Positions 32,258 through 38,227 of a stretch of DNA of 38,227 bases are shown here, one piece after another. Position 1 is the stretch's first letter. Every line of letters begins with the position of its first letter. The notes beneath the pieces are model-generated. The model saw only the letters and a program-made list of their open reading frames with translations. It searched no databases and was not told where the DNA came from. The position numbers and the translations under genes were made by a program. The stretch is from an uncultured beta proteobacterium (GTDB taxonomy: Bacteria > Pseudomonadota > Gammaproteobacteria > Burkholderiales > Burkholderiaceae_C). Location of the stretch: assembly GCA_903920695.1 (NCBI GenBank), contig CAIXNB010000212.1:1-38227 (forward strand), in the 5' to 3' direction.

Positions 32258-32971
32258 ATGGGCGCGCAGTGGAAAGCAAAAGGCAAGGAACTGGCGGCAA
32301 ATGCCAGGGGACGCTTGTTTGGCCGATTGGCCAAAGACATCATGATTGCGGCGCGCAACGGCGCCGACCCAGCTTCGAACGCCCGCTTGCGACTGGTGGT
32401 GGAACAGGCGCGCAAGGTTTCCATGCCAAAGGAAACCCTGGACCGCGCCATCAAGAAGGGAGCCGGGTTGACCGGTGATGCGGTCAATTTCGAGCATGTC
32501 ATCTATGAGGGTTTCGGGCCGCATCGCGTGCCGCTGATGGTTGAATGTCTGACCGACAACGTGAACCGCACGGCACCTGAGATGCGCGTGCTGTTCCGCA
32601 AGGGGCAACTCGGCACCTCGGGTTCGGTGGCCTGGGATTTCGACCATGTGGGCCTGATCGAGGCCGAACCCGCGGTGGCGGGCGCCGATCCGGAACTGGC
32701 GGCAATCGAGGCCGGTGCGCAGGACTTCGAGCCGGGCGACGAAGCCGGCGCAACCCTGTTCCTGACCGATCCCGCCGATCTCGATCTGGTCAGCCGCGCG
32801 CTGCCGGCCCAGGGTTTCAGTGTGCTGTCGGCCAAGCTTGGCTACAAGCCCAAGAACCCGGTCGCTGTGGCGAGCCTGAGTGCCGAGCAACTTGAAGAAG
32901 TCGAAGCCTTCCTGGCCGCCATTGATGCCAATGACGATGTGCAAAATGTGTTTGCCGGTTTGACCGGCTAG
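32258..32971 (+). CDS. YebC/PmpR-family protein (YeeN-like branch)
   Basis: The 237-aa protein has the three-domain YebC architecture: N-terminal helical region ([45 protein letters not shown]), then GAGL and the [27 protein letters not shown] core, and the C-terminal [14 protein letters not shown] region. Its start [14 protein letters not shown] differs from the canonical MAGHSKW, placing it nearer the YeeN subgroup. Members were described as transcription regulators and lately as ribosome-associated factors relieving stalls at proline-rich sites. ATG 32258 follows AAGGA at 7 bases. The next gene begins 17 bases downstream. Confidence 0.92.
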   Translation: MGAQWKAKGKELAANARGRLFGRLAKDIMIAARNGADPASNARLRLVVEQARKVSMPKETLDRAIKKGAGLTGDAVNFEHVIYEGFGPHRVPLMVECLTDNVNRTAPEMRVLFRKGQLGTSGSVAWDFDHVGLIEAEPAVAGADPELAAIEAGAQDFEPGDEAGATLFLTDPADLDLVSRALPAQGFSVLSAKLGYKPKNPVAVASLSAEQLEEVEAFLAAIDANDDVQNVFAGLTG

Positions 32972-32988
32972 CACGACTGTTGCCAGCC

Positions 32989-35049
32989 ATGGCCCGCGAT
33001 CCACGCTTTGACATTCTATTCGAGCCGGTGCGAATCGGCCCGGTGGTCGCCAAGAACCGCTTCTTTCAGGTGCCGCATTGCAACGGCATGGGACATGCCA
33101 TGCCGCAGGCGCACGCTGCCATGCGCGAGGTCAAGGCCGAGGGCGGCTGGGCCGTGATCTGCACCGAGGAGTGCGAGATTCACCCCTCGGGCGACGTCTC
33201 GCCCTATGTCGAAGCGCGACTCTGGGATGAGCACGACATACCGGCACTGCGCCTGATGTGCGAGAAGGTGCACGCGCACGGTGCCCTGGCCGGCGTCGAA
33301 TTGACCCACAACGGCCCGACCGCCTCCAACCTGTACTCGCGTGAAGTGCTGCTGGCGCCTTCGCACCAACCCAGCAAATACGGCTATCCGGCGCAGGCGC
33401 GCGCCATGGACAAGCGCGACATCGCCGATTACCGGCGCTGGCATCGCAACGCCGCGCTGCGCGCCAAAACCGCCGGCTTTGATCTGGTCTACGTCTATGC
33501 CGGTCATGACCTGTCGCTGGCCATGCACTTTCTGCAAAAGCGGCGCAACCAGCGTACCGACGAATACGGCGGCTCGCTGGAAAACCGCGTGCGCCTGTTG
33601 CGCGAAGTGCTGCAAGACACGCGGGACGCAGTCGGCGATAGCTGTGGCGTCGTGCTGCGTTTTGCCACCGAGGAACTGCTTGGTGACGGTGGCGTCACGA
33701 CCAGCGAGGCCAAGGAGATCGTGCACATGCTGGCCGATCTGCCGGACCTGTGGGACGTCAATCTGGCAGCCTGGTACAACGACTCGGTGCCCTCGCGCTT
33801 TGCGCCTGAAGGCGCGCAGGAGCCCTTTATCAACTGGGTCAAACAGGTCACCAGCAAACCGGTGGTTGGTGTCGGACGTTTCACCTCGCCCGATACCATG
33901 GTCTCGCAAATCCGGCGCGGCATTCTGGACATGATTGGCTCGGCGCGGCCGTCGATTGCCGACCCGTTCCTTCCGAAGAAGATCGAGGAAGGCCGCGTTG
34001 ATGACATCCGCGAGTGCATAGGCTGCAACATCTGCGTCTCGGGTGACAACACGGTGACGCCGATCCGCTGCACGCAGAACCCGACGATGGGTGAGGAATG
34101 GCGCAAAGGCTGGCATCCGGAGCGCATTGCGCCGCGCAAGTCGAACGCGAAAGTACTGATCGTCGGTGCCGGTCCCACCGGCCTGGAGGCGGCGCGCGCG
34201 CTGGGCCAACGCGGCTACGAGGTGCACCTGAGCGAGGCCAGCAGCGAACTTGGTGGCCGCGTCAGCCGCGAGTCACGCCTGCCGGGGCTGGCCGAGTGGG
34301 CACGCGTGCGCGACTGGCGCGTCGGGCAGATCCGCGTCATGCCCAATGTGCATACCTACCTGGGCAGCGCGATGGGCGCGCAGGAGGTACTGGAGTTCGG
34401 CGCCGATCACGTGCTGCTGGCCACCGGCTGCCACTGGCAGCGCGACGGCTATGGGCGCAGCAACGGCATGGGCATCAAAGACTTTGAACAGACCCGCATC
34501 TACACGCCCGACGACATCATGAACGGAATCGTTCCCGACGGCCCGGTCGTGGTCTTTGACGATGACTACTTCTACTACGCCAGCACCATCGCCGACAAGC
34601 TGTGCGCCGAGAAACGTGCCGTCTATTACGTGACGCCCGATGACACGATTGCTTCCTGGAGCAGCAACACGCTCGACTATCGCCATATCCAGGCACGCAT
34701 GCATGCACTCGGGGTCACGCAGATCGTCGCCAGCAACATCACGGCGTTCAACGGTGAGCGGGTTGTGATGGAACACGTCTGGTCGGGCAAGGTTTCGGAA
34801 CTGGCCTGCGCTGCAGTGGTCAGCATCACCGCTCGCTTGCCCAACGACAGCCTGTACCGTGAACTGCTGGCACTGGAGTCGCAGTGGTCAGCGGCCGGTA
34901 TCCGCAGCGTGAAGTGCGTCGGGGACGCGCTGGCGCCGGGGCTGATCGCCCACGCCGTGTATGCCGGACACCGCTACGCGCGCGAACTTGACGAAGTGCC
35001 GGCCGGCGATGTGCCGTTTCGGCGTCATCTGCACACCAGTTTCACCTGA
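32989..35049 (+). CDS. Trimethylamine-dehydrogenase-like iron-sulfur flavoprotein
   Basis: The 686-aa protein aligns end to end with trimethylamine/dimethylamine dehydrogenase: an FMN TIM barrel, a [4Fe-4S] motif (Cys343, Cys346, Cys349, Cys361 in CIGCNIC..RCTQNP), then an FAD/NAD-like domain (VLIVGAGPTGLEAA). The cysteine that binds FMN covalently (PHCNG, Cys31) and the Tyr/His/Asp catalytic residues (Tyr170, His173, Asp266) are present. From memory of the Methylophilus enzyme, pocket residues Tyr60, Ser74, Trp105 and Trp355 are replaced, so the substrate probably is not trimethylamine. ATG 32989 has a weak ribosome site and the gene may be co-transcribed with the YebC-type gene. Family secure, substrate unknown. 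Confidence 0.9.
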   Translation: MARDPRFDILFEPVRIGPVVAKNRFFQVPHCNGMGHAMPQAHAAMREVKAEGGWAVICTEECEIHPSGDVSPYVEARLWDEHDIPALRLMCEKVHAHGALAGVELTHNGPTASNLYSREVLLAPSHQPSKYGYPAQARAMDKRDIADYRRWHRNAALRAKTAGFDLVYVYAGHDLSLAMHFLQKRRNQRTDEYGGSLENRVRLLREVLQDTRDAVGDSCGVVLRFATEELLGDGGVTTSEAKEIVHMLADLPDLWDVNLAAWYNDSVPSRFAPEGAQEPFINWVKQVTSKPVVGVGRFTSPDTMVSQIRRGILDMIGSARPSIADPFLPKKIEEGRVDDIRECIGCNICVSGDNTVTPIRCTQNPTMGEEWRKGWHPERIAPRKSNAKVLIVGAGPTGLEAARALGQRGYEVHLSEASSELGGRVSRESRLPGLAEWARVRDWRVGQIRVMPNVHTYLGSAMGAQEVLEFGADHVLLATGCHWQRDGYGRSNGMGIKDFEQTRIYTPDDIMNGIVPDGPVVVFDDDYFYYASTIADKLCAEKRAVYYVTPDDTIASWSSNTLDYRHIQARMHALGVTQIVASNITAFNGERVVMEHVWSGKVSELACAAVVSITARLPNDSLYRELLALESQWSAAGIRSVKCVGDALAPGLIAHAVYAGHRYARELDEVPAGDVPFRRHLHTSFT

Positions 35050-35358
35050 TCCGGCTGCTGGCGCGCGCGTGCGGTCATGGCCCGCAGGTCGCCGGAGCCT
35101 ACGAATATCCCCCATTCGGGGGTAGAGTGAACCGAGTCGCTTGCCAAAATGACCTTTGATGTCATTGCCTCTGCTGGCCTGAAGGCGACCTGTTGGAGTC
35201 TATCGCGTTTGATTCCGTTCAGATCGTCGATCAAACCGATGCTCTTTTTTGCGCCGGACGCCCATAGTTGCCGACTGTCGGGGGTGACAGGTCCGCTGCT
35301 AACCATCAGGGATTCTGAGGACTCTCTGCCGGGACATGTGGCAGATGTCCTTTCGGGG
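35050..35358. other. Intergenic region between convergent genes with two hairpins
   Basis: This 309-bp region holds CCCCC-ATTC-GGGGG (35109-35122) and GGACAT-N7-ATGTCC (35332-35350). The latter directly follows the glmS stop and may act as its terminator. An open plus-strand frame from 35149 (about 107 codons) runs into the antisense of glmS and resembles nothing known; I do not call it a gene. Confidence 0.45.
35332..35350 (-). terminator. Hairpin after glmS
   Basis: A perfect 6-bp stem GGACAT/ATGTCC with a seven-base loop lies 9 bases beyond the glmS stop codon. The stem is short and there is no strong T-tract on the minus strand, so this is a modest candidate. Confidence 0.35.
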
Positions 35359-37242
35359 TTATTCAACCGTGACGCTTTTTGCCAGGTTACGCGGCTTGTC
35401 GACATCGGTGCCACGGGCGCAGGCGGTGTGATAGGCCAGCAGTTGCAGCGGCACGACGTGCAGCAACGGTGACAACTCGCCGTAGTGCTCGGGCATGCGG
35501 ATCACGTGCAGGCCTTCACCGCTCTCGATCCTGGTGTCGGCATCGGCCAGCACGTAGAGCACGCCGCCACGGGCTCGCACTTCGTGCATATTGCTCTTGA
35601 GCTTTTCCAGCAGCGCGTCGTTCGGCGCCACCGTCACCACCGGCATGGCGCTGGTGACCAGGGCCAGCGGGCCGTGCTTGAGTTCACCAGCGGGGTAGGC
35701 CTCGGCGTGGATGTAGCTGATTTCCTTGAGCTTGAGCGCACCTTCGAGCGCAATCGGGTAGTGCAGGCCGCGCCCCAGAAAGAGCGCGTTGTCCATTTTG
35801 GCGAAGTCTTCGGCCCAGGCCATCACCTGCGGCTCCAACGCCAGTACCGCCTGCAGTGCCGCCGGCAAATGGCGCATGGCCTTGAGGTGGCGCGCTTCTT
35901 CGGCTTCGCTCAAGCGCCCCTTGGCCTGGGCCAGCGCTAACGTCAGCAGGAAAAGCCCGGCCAGTTGCGCCGTGAAAGCCTTGGTGGAGGCAACGCCGAT
36001 CTCGATGCCCGCGCGTGTGATGTAGGCCAGTTCACATTCACGCACCATGGCACTGCTGGCCACATTGCAGATGGTCAGGGTGTGCGTCATGCCCAGGCTC
36101 TGCGCATGGCGCAGCGCAGCCAGTGTGTCGGCGGTCTCGCCCGACTGCGTGATGGTGACCACCAGCGTGCGTGGATTCGGGACTGAGTCGCGGTAGCGGT
36201 ATTCGCTGGCCACCTCCACCTGCGTCGGAATCTTGGCGATGCTCTCGAGCCAGTACTTGGCCGTGCAGCCGCTGTAGTAACTGGTGCCGCAGGCCAGGAT
36301 CAGAACCGAATCGATGTCCTTGAAGACCCGCGCGGCGTTGAGTCCGGGCGCATGGTTCATCTGCTGGTCGAACAACTCGGGCACGATGCCGTCAACGCCT
36401 TCGAGCGTGTCGGCGATGGCGCGCGGCTGCTCGAAGATTTCCTTTTGCATGTAGTGCCGATACGGCCCCAACTCAGCCGCGCCGCTGTGTGCGATCACGG
36501 TCCGAACCGGTCGCTGCGTCGGCGCCACCGGCTTGTAGTTCTTGTCCACCAGCCAGTATTTTCCCAACTGGATGTCCACCACATCACCTTCGTCCAGGTA
36601 GACGATCTGGTCCGTGACACCGGCCAGGGCCATGGCGTCGCTGGCCAGAAAGTGCTCTTGCCCGTCCTGACCAACGCCCAGAATGAGGGGGGAACCCGCG
36701 CGCGCGCCGATCAGGCGATGCGGCTCGTCCTTGCAGAACACTGCAATGGCATAGGCCCCCTGCAAAGCTTTAAGCGCGGCCTTGACGGCCTCGAACAGAT
36801 CGCCTTCGTACAGGCTTTCGATCAGGTGAGCAATAACTTCGGTATCGGTCTGGCTCTGAAAGACGTAGCCCTTGACCTGCAGCTGCGCGCGCAGCTCATC
36901 GTGGTTCTCGATGATGCCGTTGTGCACCAGTGCCACCCGGCCGGGGCGGCTGGCTGCGTCAGGCCCGGCGCCATGGCTGAAATGGGGATGGGCGTTGTGC
37001 ACCACCGGCGCGCCGTGCGTGGCCCAGCGCGTGTGGGCGATTCCGGTTGTGCCTGCAAGCCCGGTGGCTGCCACCTGCTCGGTCAGCTCTGCCACGCGGG
37101 AGGTGCTGCGGGCGCGCTGCAAGCCATTGGCCACCACCGCCACACCGCAGGAGTCGTAACCGCGGTACTCGAGGCGCTGCAGGCCCTGCAACAGGATGGG
37201 AACGATATTGCGGGTCGATACCGCGCCGACAATGCCACACAT
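35359..37242 (-). CDS. glmS: Glutamine--fructose-6-phosphate aminotransferase (isomerizing)
   Basis: The 627-aa enzyme starts MCGIVGAVS, with Cys2 as the N-terminal glutaminase nucleophile after Met removal. The glutaminase domain has [16 protein letters not shown] and the isomerase domain has two SIS modules ([46 protein letters not shown]). It ends in the LAKSVTVE motif that closes GlmS sugar-phosphate sites. It makes glucosamine-6-phosphate for peptidoglycan and LPS. ATG 37242 follows AAGGAG. No glmU is adjacent. Confidence 0.97.
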   Translation of the reverse strand: MCGIVGAVSTRNIVPILLQGLQRLEYRGYDSCGVAVVANGLQRARSTSRVAELTEQVAATGLAGTTGIAHTRWATHGAPVVHNAHPHFSHGAGPDAASRPGRVALVHNGIIENHDELRAQLQVKGYVFQSQTDTEVIAHLIESLYEGDLFEAVKAALKALQGAYAIAVFCKDEPHRLIGARAGSPLILGVGQDGQEHFLASDAMALAGVTDQIVYLDEGDVVDIQLGKYWLVDKNYKPVAPTQRPVRTVIAHSGAAELGPYRHYMQKEIFEQPRAIADTLEGVDGIVPELFDQQMNHAPGLNAARVFKDIDSVLILACGTSYYSGCTAKYWLESIAKIPTQVEVASEYRYRDSVPNPRTLVVTITQSGETADTLAALRHAQSLGMTHTLTICNVASSAMVRECELAYITRAGIEIGVASTKAFTAQLAGLFLLTLALAQAKGRLSEAEEARHLKAMRHLPAALQAVLALEPQVMAWAEDFAKMDNALFLGRGLHYPIALEGALKLKEISYIHAEAYPAGELKHGPLALVTSAMPVVTVAPNDALLEKLKSNMHEVRARGGVLYVLADADTRIESGEGLHVIRMPEHYGELSPLLHVVPLQLLAYHTACARGTDVDKPRNLAKSVTVE

Positions 37243-37520
37243 GCGATTTGCTCCTTGAAACTTGTCGGCATCTTAGAGTTCGGGGCAAAAGACTTGTGAT
37301 CAAACTGTGAATTTGAAGTATCTACGGCCGGGTCCGGTGACACTTCCTCCATCGCACTCAGTTCACACTTCTGCCACGCTGTTCTCTCTAAGGTCTCTAG
37401 CATCGGGCCTCATGGAATTTCAATCGCCCCCCATCCTTTTTGAATACACCCGAATCGCCGCTGACATGCGCTTCACTGAAATGAAGGGTTGGCCCCAGCG
37501 ATTGACAAACGCCAGAGCGG

Positions 37521-38227
37521 ATGCTCAAGATTAAATTGATCTTCAAAATGGTTATGAAGGCCGATGTGAAGAACGTCGCGATACGCTGGTTCCAACCGCC
37601 GGTCTTTGAAGGCGATGAGGAGAAGACCCGCCGGGCCAGTTTGCTCAACGAGCTTATCCTCGCCAGCCTGCTGCTGACGGCATTGGTCATTGTGGCCGCG
37701 TTACTTGGTAGTAAAACCCCGACGAGTACATTGATCATCGCCGTTTTGTGGCTGATCCTGCTCGCACTGAGCTGGCGCATGCTACATAGCGGCAGGATCA
37801 ACCTGGTCGCGTTCGCCCTGCCAATGCTCTTCTTTGTCGCTCTCACACTGACAAATATCAGCCTGGGAACTATCCGCGCGCCGGTAGCCGCCATCTACGT
37901 GTTTTGGGTGATCCTGGTAGGCCTGTTATTTGAATCGTCCGGAATACTGATCGCGATCAGTGCCAGCTCGCTGGCCGTGTTGGGCTTGATCCTGGCGGAA
38001 AACGCCGGACTGCTGCCGCAGCCCAATTACAGCGTCGGGGTAACACAGTGGATGACCTACACGGCATTGTTCAGCGTAACCGCCAGCATGGTTTTCTTCA
38101 GTAACCGAATGACGCAAAGTGCATTGGCGCGTGCCGAAAATGAAATCGAACGGGGCAAAGAGGTAGAGGCCGAGCTGTGCAAACTCACCCGCGCCGTCGA
38201 GCAAAGTCCGGCCGCTGTCGTGATCAC
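37521..38227 (+). CDS. Membrane PAS-domain sensor (histidine kinase or diguanylate cyclase), 3' end cut off
   Basis: The frame runs off the window at codon 236. After about 50 hydrophilic residues it has six hydrophobic helices (from LLNELILASLLLTALVIVAAL to TYTALFSVTASMVFFS). A coiled stretch (ALARAENEIERGKEVEAELCK) follows, and then KLTRAVEQSPAAVVI, the usual first line of a PAS domain. Output domains lie outside the window, so kinase versus GGDEF/EAL cannot be decided. The start is uncertain: ATG 37521, 37548 or 37554, or GTG 37566 with AAGG upstream; none has an ideal ribosome site. The 278 bp between it and glmS show no other gene. Confidence 0.78.
   Translation, partial: MLKIKLIFKMVMKADVKNVAIRWFQPPVFEGDEEKTRRASLLNELILASLLLTALVIVAALLGSKTPTSTLIIAVLWLILLALSWRMLHSGRINLVAFALPMLFFVALTLTNISLGTIRAPVAAIYVFWVILVGLLFESSGILIAISASSLAVLGLILAENAGLLPQPNYSVGVTQWMTYTALFSVTASMVFFSNRMTQSALARAENEIERGKEVEAELCKLTRAVEQSPAAVVI

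Noticed and set aside
31791..32300. Minus-strand frame of about 169 codons between pta and the YebC-type gene
   Set aside because: Low-complexity and Arg/Ser/Pro-rich, no ribosome site, overlaps the start of a real gene, no recognisable domain.
35149..35472. Plus-strand frame of about 107 codons overlapping the 3' end of glmS
   Set aside because: Its second half is antisense to glmS and the first half shows no family feature; kept only as part of the intergenic description.
37397..37894. Minus-strand frame of about 165 codons opposite the start of the PAS sensor
   Set aside because: It is the antisense of hydrophobic sensor codons; the plus-strand protein has convincing membrane helices and a PAS start.
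1..38227. Mobile elements, CRISPR arrays, toxin-antitoxin pairs
   Set aside because: No transposase, integrase, phage gene, regularly spaced repeat or known toxin family was seen on either strand.

Overview
The window reads as chromosomal DNA of a betaproteobacterium. The grounds are a fairly GC-rich composition, and gene content typical of Rhodocyclales/Burkholderiales-like respiratory and aromatic- or fatty-acid-degrading bacteria: liv-type transporter operons carrying acyl-CoA ligases, SCP-x-type thiolases, a TIGR03768-like phosphoesterase, a lactate permease and an AbrB-type transporter. Genus cannot be decided from the sequence; a denitrifying or facultatively anaerobic Sterolibacteriaceae/Rhodocyclaceae-like organism is a guess. 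There are no rRNA or tRNA genes, no CRISPR array, no insertion sequence and no phage genes.

Region 1 (1-7970) is a respiratory electron-transfer island. A NarX/NarL-like two-component system (minus strand, response regulator cut by the window edge) is divergent from a plus-strand operon. That operon encodes a membrane-anchored CBS-domain protein, a Tat-exported 4x[4Fe-4S] ferredoxin-like subunit, a DsrP/NrfD-type quinone-interacting membrane protein, a periplasmic tetraheme cytochrome with one CX3CH haem motif, a translationally coupled 113-aa protein of unknown function, a slipin (SPFH) protein and a small class I cytochrome c. No molybdopterin or other terminal catalytic subunit is present. 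The module therefore looks like a quinone/cytochrome exchange complex whose physiological partner is unknown.

Region 2 (8032-19703, minus strand) is one long tightly packed operon for uptake and CoA-dependent catabolism of an unidentified carboxylic acid. In transcription order it holds: a divergent acyl-CoA ligase with eroded catalytic motifs, LivG, a 679-aa acyl-CoA synthetase embedded in the transporter genes, LivH, LivM, LivF, the periplasmic binding protein, a thiolase, a metallo-beta-lactamase-fold protein with an internal deletion, and a second thiolase. A strong hairpin closes it. A divergent TetR-family regulator (19904-20545) probably controls it; a perfect 9-3-9 inverted repeat lies just upstream of the first ligase gene.

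Region 3 (20546-26435) has a short remnant of a short-chain dehydrogenase gene, a cardiolipin synthase, a Tat-exported (possibly lipoprotein) metallophosphoesterase and another acyl-CoA synthetase.

Region 4 (26446-31660) holds a lactate permease, an AbrB-like membrane protein and a two-domain phosphate acetyltransferase (all minus), suggesting lactate/acetate metabolism. A perfect 18-bp palindrome lies in front of pta.

Region 5 (32258-38227) carries a YebC/YeeN-type protein, a trimethylamine-dehydrogenase-like flavoprotein with a remodelled substrate pocket, glmS (convergent), and the start of a membrane PAS-domain sensor that runs off the window.
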